Below the pieces are notes generated by a model that saw only the letters and a list, made by a program, of their open reading frames with translations, was not told the origin of the DNA and made no database searches. The position numbers were made by a program, and so were the translations under genes. Of a DNA stretch of 41,501 bases, positions 31,569 to 39,952 are shown piece after piece (positions within the stretch are counted from its first letter, which is position 1; each line of letters starts with the position of its first letter). Origin of the DNA: Dehalococcoidia bacterium (GTDB lineage Bacteria; Chloroflexota; Dehalococcoidia; JAUSIH01). The DNA lies in assembly GCA_030648205.1 (NCBI GenBank), contig JAUSIH010000033.1, forward strand, positions 1 to 41,501, written 5' to 3'.

Positions 31569-32771
31569 CTATTTGATTACACTGGCCTTGCGCAGCCGGG
31601 CCACCCGCGTGGGACTGAGCCCGGCCCACTCCAGGATGCTATCCGTGTGCTGGCCCAGCAGGGGCGGCGGCAGACGGATGGAACCGGGCGTGGCGTCCAT
31701 ATGCCACGGGATTTTGGGCATCTTGACCGCGCCGGCCTTCGGGTGCTGGACCTCCACAAAAGGATCGAGCGCCTGAATATGGGGATGGCGCATGAGGGAT
31801 TCGTAGGTGTTCACCGGCACGGCCTCGCCGTTGTGGCCTCGGATAAGCGCGATCAACTCATCGTTGGTCTTGTCCTTGAAACCCCGCTCCCAGATGTGCT
31901 TCACGAGATAGGCCCACTTTCCTGTCCCCGTCGCGTTGCGCCCCGCCTGCTGGAAGCGCGGGTCCGTGAACGCCTCCTCCACGCCCAGGTCCAGCGCCAG
32001 CTTGTCGAAGTCCTCCTGGGAGCCGCGCCGGAGCATGAAGTAGATGCGACCGTCCTTGGTCTTGTAGCCCTGCTCCGGCGGCTTGATATACGTGTCGCAG
32101 TGGAAGCCGATCCACTCGTCCGGGTCGCTGATGGCGGCCCAGATGATACCGCGCATGTGCAGCAGCGCCCCCAGCATGCTGACGGAGACGCGCTGGCCCT
32201 CTCCGGTCATCTCGCGATGGTACAGGGCTGCGAGGATGGCCTCGAAGGCGAAGGTGCCGGCGTTGACGCTGGCGATGTCCGCGCCGACGCGGATGGGCGG
32301 CTGGCCGATGACCCCCAGCGATCCCCAGTAGTCGGACATGGCTTGCACGGGCAACTCGGCGCCAGCCATGCCCGCCAGGGGGCCTTCGTCGCCGAACGCC
32401 GTAATCTCGCAATAGATGACTCCCGGCTTCTTGCGCCGGAGTGACCGGTAGCTGACGCCCAGGTCCTTCGCGCTGCCCGCGCCGATGTCCTCCACCACAA
32501 CGACGTCGGCCTTCTGCGCCAGGGCCTGAAGGACGCGCCGTCCCTGAGCCGCGGCGATGTCCAGGGCAATGCTCTCCTTGTTGCGGTTGAGTGAAAGGAA
32601 CGCAGGGCTTTCGCCGTTCACGAACGGCGGGCCGTAGCCGCGGGCGCAGTCTCCAGAGAGAGGCTCCACCTTGATGATTTTGGCGCCCGCGTCGCCCATC
32701 TGCATCGTGCAGGAAGGGCCGCAAAGGCCCTGCGTCAGGTCAAGGACTACGAACCCGTCCAGCGCTCCCAT
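31569..32771 (-). CDS. CaiB/BaiF class III CoA-transferase
   Basis: A 400-residue family III CoA-transferase. N-terminal GALDGFVVLDLTQGLCGPSC with MGDAGAKIIKVEP is diagnostic. The catalytic Asp is D165 (RVGADIASVN). The family moves CoA between carboxylic acids (formyl-, carnitine-, succinyl-, bile-acid- and similar donors). AAGGAAGG precedes the ATG. It is the second of two consecutive CaiB genes (52 bases apart), which suggests either heterodimers or two successive acids. Confidence 0.93.
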   Translation of the reverse strand: MGALDGFVVLDLTQGLCGPSCTMQMGDAGAKIIKVEPLSGDCARGYGPPFVNGESPAFLSLNRNKESIALDIAAAQGRRVLQALAQKADVVVVEDIGAGSAKDLGVSYRSLRRKKPGVIYCEITAFGDEGPLAGMAGAELPVQAMSDYWGSLGVIGQPPIRVGADIASVNAGTFAFEAILAALYHREMTGEGQRVSVSMLGALLHMRGIIWAAISDPDEWIGFHCDTYIKPPEQGYKTKDGRIYFMLRRGSQEDFDKLALDLGVEEAFTDPRFQQAGRNATGTGKWAYLVKHIWERGFKDKTNDELIALIRGHNGEAVPVNTYESLMRHPHIQALDPFVEVQHPKAGAVKMPKIPWHMDATPGSIRLPPPLLGQHTDSILEWAGLSPTRVARLRKASVIK

Positions 32772-32823
32772 GTAGCCTTCCTTGCTCCGGAGGATGAAGG
32801 ATTCACGGTCAGGCGAGAGGCCC

Positions 32824-34032
32824 CTATTTGGCGGAGGTCACCCGCACCGGCTCAGCGGTAGGCGACGAGAGGTCAAATCCCAGGCTGCGCGCTACCTCTT
32901 CCGTGGCCCCGCCGGGCGTCGTGCCCTTGAAAAAGGACGCGGGCGTCTTCCCGAAGCTCCACGGAACGCCGCCCATGTACATAGTGCCCCAGGGTGTGTC
33001 CATAGGGACGATCAGCCCGTTCCGCAGCACCTGCCGATGCTCCAGCAGGGCCTGATAGTCCAGGAACTGTCCATGAGGGACTCTGGCCTCGGTGAGGCGA
33101 TAGACCCACCAGGCGGTTGGCTTTGTGGCGAAGGTCTCGGCGAGCTGCGGGACCAGGACGTCGCGGTTCTGCACGCGCTGTGGATTGGTGGCGAAGCGCG
33201 GGTCCCCGGCCAGGTCCTCTCGGCCTATCGCCCGGCACAGGCGCGGCCACTGGCTGTCCTCCACCACCGCGACTGCCAGATACTTGCCCTCCTGACACCG
33301 AAAGGCCTCGCTGGGAACAATGGTCGGGCAGGCGGTGCCCATCGGCGGCGGCTGCTTGCCCGTCGCGAAGTACTCCGCCAGGCGCGTCCCCTGGAGGGCA
33401 AGGGAGCACTCCGCCATCGAAAGATGGAGACGCTGGCCCTGGCCGGTGCGCGCGCGGTGGATGAGCGCCTGGAGGATGCCGGCCACTATATGAGAACTGG
33501 TGTTGATGTCCTTATGGGCGTAGTAGCGGAGGATTTCGCCAGGCCCACCGGGAGGGCCTTGCGTAGAGGCCCAGCCTGTGAACGCTTGAGTGGTGGGATC
33601 GTTCCCTCCCCACTTCGTCATGGGGCCGATATAACCGTACGCGTTGGACGAACAGTAGATGATGCGCGGGTTCAGGCGGGATACTACCTCATAGCTGAAA
33701 CCCAGTTCCGCCGCCGTGCCTTGCGTCATGTTCTCAACGAGGATGTCGCACGTCTTGACGAGCTCCAGTGCGACGGCTCGCTGGTCTTCCCGCTTGAGGT
33801 TCAGGACGACGCCCTTCTTGTTGATGTTGCATTGGGCATAGACAACACTCATCTTTTTCTTGTTCGGGAGGACGCTGCGAATCATGTCCCCCGGCTCTGG
33901 CGCCTCGATCTTGATGACCTCCGCGCCGAGAGCGCCCAAAAGCATGGTCGCCCAGGGGCCGGCCGCGGCAATGGTCATATCGAAGACGCGGACGCCTTTG
34001 AGGGGGCCGGTCGGAGTCGTTTTGCGGGCCAT
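32824..34032 (-). CDS. CaiB/BaiF class III CoA-transferase
   Basis: A 402-residue family III CoA-transferase with LKGVRVFDMTIAAAGPWATM and LGALGAEVIKIEAPEPGD at the N-terminus. The catalytic Asp is D175 (YYAHKDINTSSHIVAGILQA). It is the first gene of the long minus-strand run (CaiB, CaiB, EthD, SCP2, thiolase, DUF35) and lies about 45 bases downstream of a strong promoter. Donor and acceptor acids cannot be deduced. Confidence 0.93.
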   Translation of the reverse strand: MARKTTPTGPLKGVRVFDMTIAAAGPWATMLLGALGAEVIKIEAPEPGDMIRSVLPNKKKMSVVYAQCNINKKGVVLNLKREDQRAVALELVKTCDILVENMTQGTAAELGFSYEVVSRLNPRIIYCSSNAYGYIGPMTKWGGNDPTTQAFTGWASTQGPPGGPGEILRYYAHKDINTSSHIVAGILQALIHRARTGQGQRLHLSMAECSLALQGTRLAEYFATGKQPPPMGTACPTIVPSEAFRCQEGKYLAVAVVEDSQWPRLCRAIGREDLAGDPRFATNPQRVQNRDVLVPQLAETFATKPTAWWVYRLTEARVPHGQFLDYQALLEHRQVLRNGLIVPMDTPWGTMYMGGVPWSFGKTPASFFKGTTPGGATEEVARSLGFDLSSPTAEPVRVTSAK

Positions 34033-34075
34033 ATCGCTTTGCCTTTACGAAACGGAATGGGCGAACGCCACGGCA

Positions 34076-34104
34076 AGTGTAGCTACGGGGCTGGGGATTG
34101 TCAA
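34076..34104 (-). promoter_or_regulatory. Sigma70-type promoter of the CaiB-thiolase operon
   Basis: On the minus strand TTGACA (34104-34099), 17 bases, TACACT (34081-34076). Boxes and spacing are the same as at 18210-18238 in front of an acyl-CoA dehydrogenase gene. Confidence 0.72.
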
Positions 34105-34188
34105 GACCAAGTCGAAACGTGCGCTCGTTAACGAATGGAGTGCGCTCAGGTGAGCTACGAGCTTCGTCCGCCCACGCAGAATGCCGCA

Positions 34189-34216
34189 TTGCAATATCAG
34201 GCGCTTGGGCTATAAT
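34189..34216 (+). promoter_or_regulatory. Promoter of the crotonase at 34253
   Basis: TTGCAA (34189-34194), 16 bases, consensus TATAAT (34211-34216). The ATG follows 37 bases after the -10 box, giving a short leader with GGGAGG at 34231-34236. Confidence 0.65.
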
Positions 34217-34252
34217 GTACGCGGTCTGAAGGGAGGGCGAAAGCGAGCCGGC

Positions 34253-35005
34253 ATGTCCCTCGTTAAATACGAATCCCAAGGGCGCATGGTGCTGGTCACC
34301 CTCAACCGGCCGGACAAGCTCAACGCCATCAACCTGGCGATGCTGGAGGAGATGGCCGCCACGTGGACGCGGCTTGACCAGGACATGGAGGCGCGGGTCG
34401 CGGTGCTCACCGGCGCCGGGCGCGCATTCTGCGTGGGCCTGGATATGAAGGAGATGGTGGAGGGAAAGATAGCCCCCACGACCCTCCAGACCATGGTCCC
34501 CAACCGCTTCTCTCCGCGTGCGCAGTCGAAGCCTGTGGTAGCCGCCATCAACGGCCCAGCCGTGGGCGCGGGCCTCGACTTTGTCGCGATGGACTGTGAC
34601 ATTCTCGTAGCGGCGGAGAGCGCCACCTTCGGGATGCCGGAGGTGATCGTAGGCATGGCGTCGCTGGGTTCGCCTTTCGCCGCGGCCAATGTCCCCCGCG
34701 CCATAGCGATGGAGATGTTTCTCACCGGCGACCCGATCACGGCGCGGCGGGCGTACGAGACCGGTTTTGTCAACCGCGTCGTGCCGGACGACCAGGTGCT
34801 GGAGGCAGCGATGGAAATCGCAGGTCGGATTGCCCAGAACGCGCCCAACGCCGTACAACAGTCGCGGAGGAACCTCCTTGACGCCTGCCAGGCCAGCGAG
34901 GCATCCCGCATCAGCGAGACCTTCGCCGCCCACCGTTCTGACATGCGCCAGTCCGCCGCTCGTGGGGTGGACGCCTTCTCCAAGAAGCAGCGTCCCTCCT
35001 GGTAG
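34253..35005 (+). CDS. Enoyl-CoA hydratase/isomerase family protein
   Basis: About 250 residues from ATG 34253, chosen because the extended frame (from 34181) would overlap the promoter. Crotonase motifs: VTLNRPDKLNAINLAMLEEM, FCVGLDMKE (oxyanion loop) and GPAVGAGLDFVAM. The second catalytic Glu is kept (E130, FGMPEVIVG) while the first is Asp (D109). Probably acts on an unsaturated acyl-CoA; hydratase or isomerase. It is transcribed alone, divergently from the CaiB operon. Confidence 0.9.
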   Translation: MSLVKYESQGRMVLVTLNRPDKLNAINLAMLEEMAATWTRLDQDMEARVAVLTGAGRAFCVGLDMKEMVEGKIAPTTLQTMVPNRFSPRAQSKPVVAAINGPAVGAGLDFVAMDCDILVAAESATFGMPEVIVGMASLGSPFAAANVPRAIAMEMFLTGDPITARRAYETGFVNRVVPDDQVLEAAMEIAGRIAQNAPNAVQQSRRNLLDACQASEASRISETFAAHRSDMRQSAARGVDAFSKKQRPSW

Positions 35006-35093
35006 CTTTGACGCTCTACCGCTGGTGTAGTGCTTCCTAACGCTTCGTTACGGAAGAGGTTCGTCTGGAATCTCCAGCACGAGGGAGCCCAGT

Positions 35094-35164
35094 CCTTCCC
35101 TGGAAGGATTGACGGGGGCACTGGGGGTCACCCCCAGCATCCCTTATTCCCCTTCCAGGAAAGG
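35094..35164. repeat. Palindrome-rich intergenic repeat
   Basis: CCTTCCCTGGAAGG (35094-35107) recurs inverted at 35151-35164 (13 of 14), and each arm is itself nearly palindromic. Between them CTGGGGG (35121-35127) pairs with CCCCCAG (35131-35137). The region 35006-35311 holds no gene that I can support; it looks like an interspersed non-coding repeat. Confidence 0.55.
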
Positions 35165-35311
35165 AAGGGGGACCGAGGGGGATAGTCGTAAGTCTCAGTA
35201 GCGCGTCTCACCTTTTGCGGCTATACTCTGCCGCAGTCCCACCGCAGGAGGCGCTCCATGCCTGACGCCTGTCCCCATCTCTGCACTTGCGCGGCACGTC
35301 GTCGCGACGCG

Positions 35312-35479
35312 CTACGACGCCATCCCGCGCGCCGCCCGGTTCGCCCAGCCGATCTCCACTGCCTCCCGGCCCGATATGATCGTCCCGGTGCGATAGCATA
35401 GCTCGGCAGCCTTTTTCGGCCCGACACGCCACGCCCACGCCGCTTCCGTTAGCGGTTTATCCGCGAGCGGCCCTCCGGG
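35312..35479 (-). pseudogene. Crotonase (enoyl-CoA hydratase) gene remnant
   Basis: The minus-strand frame encodes PLTEAAWAWRVGPKKAAELC followed by YRTGTIISGREAVEIGWANR, the region of enoyl-CoA hydratases normally found at about two thirds of the protein (G-P-x-x-A-x-E-L...T-G...I...E-A...I-G-x-x-N-R). It ends at a TAG (35312-35314) and lacks both the N-terminal two thirds and the C-terminus. It lies directly after the stop codon of the divergent crotonase gene and in the same frame, so it may be the residue of a deleted paralogue. A short open frame with a good ribosome-binding site on the opposite strand (35258-35401) is rejected in its favour. Confidence 0.6.
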
Positions 35480-36367
35480 CTATTTTCTCGTATCCTCGAA
35501 CGCCTTCCAGAGCTGGTCCTTCTTATGGAAGGCGTCTCGGGCGCCCGTCTCGCGCCGGGACTTGAAGTAGTTCCACTCGCCCTCTTCGAAACGGAGGTTT
35601 GTGAACATGGTGTGCATGATGTACCCCTGGGACAGTCCGCTGGTCACGCCCAGGCTGTCATAGATCATATGGAGATGCGCTTTGCCGATGGCGATGCCGT
35701 CTTTGGGCAGTGTGCAGAGGGCGTTTACAACGGTGTCCACACGCTCCTGCAGCTTGTCTCGCTTGACGACCTCCTGCACCAGGCCCATCTGCAGTGCCTC
35801 GTCGGCGCCGAAACGGTAGCCCGTCAGCATCATGTAGCGCATGCGCTTCAACCCTATCGTGAGCGCCAGGAATTGTATGTCCGGCTCGCCGCTGCCCGCG
35901 AAGCCGAGCCGCTGGCCCGGAAAACCGAAGATGGAATCATCCGCCGCGATAGTGACGTCGCAGAACATGGCGAGGACGAGGCCGGCCTCCAGACAATACC
36001 CGTGCACCTGGGCCACGGTCAGCTTGGGGTGCAGCAGGATGCGGAACAGCCCCTCAAATCCCTTGCGGTCCAGCCGCAGCCGCGCCCTTTGGCTGGGCCG
36101 CCGCTCCCCCGCCTTGCCCGTGCCGAAGCCGTACACGAAGCCCACCTGCGAGAGGTCCTGACCCGAGCAGAACGCGCGGCCCGCGCCCTTGAGGACCACA
36201 ACCTTTACGTCGTCGTCCTCCGCCGCCTCGTCCAGGGCCCGCATCAGGTCCTGATAGTCCTCGCCGTAGCCAAGCATCACGATGGCGTTGAGCTTTTCCG
36301 GACGGTTCAACGTGATGGTGGCGACGTTCCCTTCCTTCTCGTAGATGACGTACTTGTACTTGCCCAT
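35480..36367 (-). CDS. Divergent crotonase-family protein lacking both catalytic Glu
   Basis: A 295-residue protein with the crotonase N-terminus (VATITLNRPEKLNAI, FCSGQDLSQ). The GGLEL loop reads GYCLEAGLVLAM (V131 in place of Glu) and the PE motif reads FGFPGQRLG (G151). It has an insertion after the oxyanion loop (about 75-100) and a long C-terminus rich in charged residues. A hydratase reaction is unlikely; hydrolase, decarboxylase or ring-opening members of the fold use other residues. AAGGAGG upstream. It is the last gene of the amidohydrolase-CaiB-CaiB run. Confidence 0.85.
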   Translation of the reverse strand: MGKYKYVIYEKEGNVATITLNRPEKLNAIVMLGYGEDYQDLMRALDEAAEDDDVKVVVLKGAGRAFCSGQDLSQVGFVYGFGTGKAGERRPSQRARLRLDRKGFEGLFRILLHPKLTVAQVHGYCLEAGLVLAMFCDVTIAADDSIFGFPGQRLGFAGSGEPDIQFLALTIGLKRMRYMMLTGYRFGADEALQMGLVQEVVKRDKLQERVDTVVNALCTLPKDGIAIGKAHLHMIYDSLGVTSGLSQGYIMHTMFTNLRFEEGEWNYFKSRRETGARDAFHKKDQLWKAFEDTRK

Positions 36368-36457
36368 GAGTCCTCCTTCACATTGTCCTGTATCCGCAGC
36401 GTTCGCTGAGCAGTTTACACGTGTCTACCGGTGCGCGCCTCCACGGGCGTCATGACG

Positions 36458-37672
36458 CTACGTCAGCACCTTTTGCTCCGCCAATTGTTGGACCGCGTCG
36501 CCGCCCATGCCCAGGATTTCTCCGAACACATACCCGTTGTGCTGACCCAGCAATGGCGCGGGTGTCCGGACGTCCGTCGGCGCGCCGCTCATTTTCCAGG
36601 GGATGCCGTAGATGATATCCGTGCCCGTGGCGGGGTGCTCAACCTCCACGTGGACGCCCCGCGCCTGGAGCTGAGGGTCGAAGTAGCGCTCGCCGGTATC
36701 CAGCACGGGACTCGCGGCCACGCCGGCGCGCTGGAGTATTTCCGTCACTTCGTACGGTTCCCTGTCGCGCGTCCACGCGGCGATTATGGCGTCGAGTTCA
36801 CCGCGGTGGCGCAGTCGCTGGAAGGGGTCCGCAAAGCGCTTGTCCGCCGCCAGGTCAGGCTGGCCGATGGTCTCGCACAGTCGCCGCCATTCGTGGTCAG
36901 ATGCTACCACAATGGCGACCCACTTGTCATCGCCCTTGCACCGGTACGTGTTGTGCGGCGCCATACGGGGATGGAGGTTCCCCAGCGCCGTCGGGCTGCG
37001 GCCCGTCATCGTGTATTCCATGATGGCCTCGCCAGTCACGCTTATCGACGTCTCCCACTGCGCCAGGTCAATGTACTGGCCCTGGCCGGTGCGGTTGCGG
37101 TGCCGGAGCGCCGCGAGGACCGCGAAGGCCGCGTGAGCGGCTGCGCTGGGGTCGCAGTAGACGCCCTGGGTGCCGAGCGCCCGCTCGCCTGGATAGCCCG
37201 CCAGAGCGTCCAGCCCCGCAAGCGCGCCCACGGTCGGCCCATACGTCGGCAGGTCGCGCAGCGGACCGTATTGGCCTGCGCCGGACAGGGAGATCATGAC
37301 AAGGTCTGGCCGGTAGCGCCGCAGAGCCAGGTAGTCCAGGCCGAGCCTGGACAGGACTCGAGGCGAGAAGTTCTCGATGACGACGTCGCTCACAGCCACG
37401 AGGTGACGAAGGATGTCCTGTCCCCTTGGATTCGCCATGTCCACCGTGACGCACATCTTGTTGCGGTTGATGGTGTGGTACATGGGGTCTTTTTCCGGAT
37501 CTTTCGCGACGTTGTCCGCGCTCATCCGGAGGGCGTCCAGACGGCTGGAGGTCTCCACTTTGACGACCTCCGCGCCCATGTCTCCGAGGATGCGCGCGGC
37601 CAGAGGCCCGGCGATGACCGTGCCGAAGTCTATGACCCGGAATCGCTTCAAGGGGTACTTATCCGCGGACAA
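36458..37672 (-). CDS. CaiB/BaiF class III CoA-transferase
   Basis: A 404-residue protein with the family N-terminus FRVIDFGTVIAGPLAARILG and MGAEVVKVE. Catalytic Asp D174 lies in GVYCDPSAAAHAAFAV. It begins with TTG at 37672 with AAGGAG about 11 bases upstream; no better start is visible. Twenty bases separate it from the next CaiB gene upstream, so the two form a tandem pair like the one at 31569-34032. Confidence 0.92.
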   Translation of the reverse strand: MSADKYPLKRFRVIDFGTVIAGPLAARILGDMGAEVVKVETSSRLDALRMSADNVAKDPEKDPMYHTINRNKMCVTVDMANPRGQDILRHLVAVSDVVIENFSPRVLSRLGLDYLALRRYRPDLVMISLSGAGQYGPLRDLPTYGPTVGALAGLDALAGYPGERALGTQGVYCDPSAAAHAAFAVLAALRHRNRTGQGQYIDLAQWETSISVTGEAIMEYTMTGRSPTALGNLHPRMAPHNTYRCKGDDKWVAIVVASDHEWRRLCETIGQPDLAADKRFADPFQRLRHRGELDAIIAAWTRDREPYEVTEILQRAGVAASPVLDTGERYFDPQLQARGVHVEVEHPATGTDIIYGIPWKMSGAPTDVRTPAPLLGQHNGYVFGEILGMGGDAVQQLAEQKVLT

Positions 37673-37692
37673 CCTTCTGGTCTCTCCTTTTG

Positions 37693-38910
37693 CTAGATGA
37701 CACCGGCGCGACGGAGTCCCACCAGGTCTGGCGGGGACAGGCCGATTTCGCCGAATACCTCGGCGTTGTGCTCGCCGAGCTGGGGGGCAGGGCGCGTGTA
37801 CGCGCAGGGAGTTTCCGACAGCTTGTACGGCGCGCCCGGGTAGATGAGAGGGCCTGTATCTTCCCTCGACATCTTAACAAAATAGCGACGGGCTTGCAGA
37901 TGGGAGTGGTTGACTACCTCATCAACGGTGTACAACGGAGCGAACGGGATGCGGCGCTCAAGACACATCTGAAAGAGCTCTTCCTTGGTGTGCTCCATGA
38001 GAAATGGCGCCTGTAGCTGATCCATCTCGTCGGCGTACTTTCGGCTGATTTCCAGGCGGTCCTGGAAGCGCGGGTCACGGGCGTACCAGTCCGGCACGCT
38101 CCCGCCGCCCATGAGCTCCAGAAAACGCTTCCACTGGTAGCCCTGGACGGCGATCTCGCTGATGAAGCCGTCTTTGCACGGGAGGACGCACCAGGGATAG
38201 AAGCCCATTGTGCGGTGGCCGGTGCGCATCTTGACGCGGCCCTCGTACAGGAAAGCCATGAGGCCGCCGCCGCCGTGATAGCTGGCCCATACGTCAGCCT
38301 CAGCGATGTCAACGTGCTGGCCGCCGCCTTCGAAGTCGCGCTGCAGCACAGCGACCAGCGTCGCCGCCGCCGCGTGGACCGCGGCCTGATAGTGTCCTTG
38401 AAACAGCGGATAGGCGAGAGGCTCCCGGTCCGGCTCGCCGACGGTGCAGACACCGCCCACCGCGGAGGCGTTGAGGTGGTAGGCCACATAGCCGCTGTAA
38501 GGACCGGTCTGGCCGAAGGGGCTGATGGAGGTCATGATGAGTTCGGGGTTGAGCTTCCGCAGCCGCTCATAGTCCAGGCCACGCCCCACAAGGAACCCGG
38601 GCCGCCAGTTCTCCACCAGGATATCGGCTTTGCCGACCAACTCACCCAGGAGCGTCCGGCCTGTGGGCGTCGCGGTGTCGAGGGTCACGCTCCGCTTGTT
38701 CAGATTGAGGTACAGGAAGAGGCCGCTGCGCTCCGGGTGCGGCTGGTCCTGAAGAAAGGGGCCATGTCGCCGCGCCTCGTCGCCACCGTCGGGGTGCTCA
38801 ATCTTGACGACGTCAGCGCCCAGGTCCGCCATCAGCTTGCAGCAATATGCCGCGGATATGAAGGAACCGTATTCGATAACGCGGAGTCCTTCCAGGGCTT
38901 TTCTCGTCAT
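37693..38910 (-). CDS. CaiB/BaiF-like protein, catalytic Asp position is His
   Basis: A 405-residue family III CoA-transferase-like protein (LRVIEYGSFISAAYCCKLMA, LGADVVKIEHPDGGDEARRH). At the place of the catalytic Asp the sequence is LFQGHYQAAVHAAAATL, with H173 by alignment to family members reading D-Y-Q-A-G. It may be a non-catalytic subunit paired with the adjacent CaiB protein, or use another residue. Weak ribosome-binding site. Preceded by an inverted-repeat element and the amidohydrolase gene. Confidence 0.88.
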   Translation of the reverse strand: MTRKALEGLRVIEYGSFISAAYCCKLMADLGADVVKIEHPDGGDEARRHGPFLQDQPHPERSGLFLYLNLNKRSVTLDTATPTGRTLLGELVGKADILVENWRPGFLVGRGLDYERLRKLNPELIMTSISPFGQTGPYSGYVAYHLNASAVGGVCTVGEPDREPLAYPLFQGHYQAAVHAAAATLVAVLQRDFEGGGQHVDIAEADVWASYHGGGGLMAFLYEGRVKMRTGHRTMGFYPWCVLPCKDGFISEIAVQGYQWKRFLELMGGGSVPDWYARDPRFQDRLEISRKYADEMDQLQAPFLMEHTKEELFQMCLERRIPFAPLYTVDEVVNHSHLQARRYFVKMSREDTGPLIYPGAPYKLSETPCAYTRPAPQLGEHNAEVFGEIGLSPPDLVGLRRAGVI

Positions 38911-38970
38911 CTTTCTCTGTCGCTGCGCGCGGGCACGCTAGTGTCCCGTTTCTGAAATACGCTTATGATT

Positions 38971-39077
38971 TGTCATTGCGAGGACTCCGGCAAGCCGGAG
39001 GACGAAGCAATCTGGAGGAAGGGTGTGCCCCGCAGCCAGATTGCCACGGCCCTCCTTCGTCGGGCCTCGCAATGACA
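38971..39077. repeat. 107-bp inverted-repeat element (REP/MITE-like)
   Basis: Outer arms TGTCATTGCGAGG (38971-38983) and perfect complement (39065-39077). Inner arms GCAATCTGG (39007-39015) and complement (39036-39044). A further hairpin CTCCGGC-AA-GCCGGAG lies at 38985-39000. No coding capacity. It resembles the short extragenic palindromic elements that begin TCATTGCGAGG in several bacterial lineages. It separates the amidohydrolase and CaiB genes. Confidence 0.8.
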
Positions 39078-39127
39078 TTGACGGCGAATTTTGGGAACAC
39101 CACACCAGGGGCCAGAACTCCGCCGCT

Positions 39128-39952
39128 TCACAGGCCCAGAAAGCGCCGGGGGTTGTCCTCCCTGATTTTCTTCTTGACCTCCGGTTTCAGCGGCAGCTCC
39201 TCGAACTCCTTGACCATCTTGGCGGTAGGGAACACGGGATAGTCGTGGGCGAAGAGGACTTTGTCCTGAATCACCGTGTTCATCATGGTGACCACCGCCG
39301 GCGACAGGTACTTGAGGCGGATGGCGTTGATGTCCAGATACACGTTGGGCTTGTTCCAGGCGATGGCGGCGGCGACATCGGCCCAGGGCCAGCCCATGTG
39401 GGCTATGCAGAGGCGGAGCTTGGGGAAGTTGTAGGCGATGCGGTCAATATGCACCGGGTTCGCCTGATCAATGGGGTAACCGGGGGAGTTGCCCGTATGG
39501 AATACCACCGGGATGTCCAACTCCTGACATCGGTCATACAGAGGGAAGTATTTCGCGTCGGAGGGGATGAAGTCCTGTTTGGTGCCGTCCATTTCGCCCA
39601 GCCCCTTCAGGCCAAGCACCTTGATGCTGCGCTCCAGCTCGCGGATGGCCTCCTGGCCCATGTGGGGGTCAACGCAGCAGAAGCCAATCAGGCGATCGGG
39701 GTGCTTGCGGACTAACGCGGCAATGTGGTCGTTGGGAACGTAGCCGTCACCGGTGGAGCGCATGTCCAGGGGCAGGAGCACCGACTTCTCGATGTCAAAG
39801 GCGTCCATGTCCGCGATAACGTCTTCAATGACAATAGGCTTGAGGTAATGTGACTCGGCCCGCAGGCCGCCCGCCATCTTGTGCAACGACTTGGCGATTC
39901 CCTCAATGAACTCCTTGGTGCTCGCATGCAGGTGCGTAGTGATCGTGCCCAT
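39128..39952 (-). CDS. Amidohydrolase-2 family metal-dependent hydrolase/decarboxylase
   Basis: A 274-residue TIM-barrel protein of the ACMSD-like amidohydrolase-2 family. The N-terminal metal motif is THLHAS (H7, H9) rather than DxHxH. Other ligands fit VVFHTGNSPG, CIAHMGWPW and the terminal Asp FAHDYPVFP; the C-terminus is DNPRRFLGL, typical of the family. Members decarboxylate or hydrolyse cyclic acids. AGGAGG is four bases from the ATG. First gene of the run with two CaiB genes and a divergent crotonase; a weak -10 (TACACT) lies at 39983-39978 on the minus strand. Confidence 0.9.
   Translation of the reverse strand: MGTITTHLHASTKEFIEGIAKSLHKMAGGLRAESHYLKPIVIEDVIADMDAFDIEKSVLLPLDMRSTGDGYVPNDHIAALVRKHPDRLIGFCCVDPHMGQEAIRELERSIKVLGLKGLGEMDGTKQDFIPSDAKYFPLYDRCQELDIPVVFHTGNSPGYPIDQANPVHIDRIAYNFPKLRLCIAHMGWPWADVAAAIAWNKPNVYLDINAIRLKYLSPAVVTMMNTVIQDKVLFAHDYPVFPTAKMVKEFEELPLKPEVKKKIREDNPRRFLGL

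Noticed and set aside
35258-35401. Plus-strand frame of 47 codons with an AGGAGG site and a TATACT box upstream
   Set aside because: The opposite strand over most of it carries unmistakable crotonase sequence, and the short peptide is Arg/Pro/Ala-rich like an antisense shadow.
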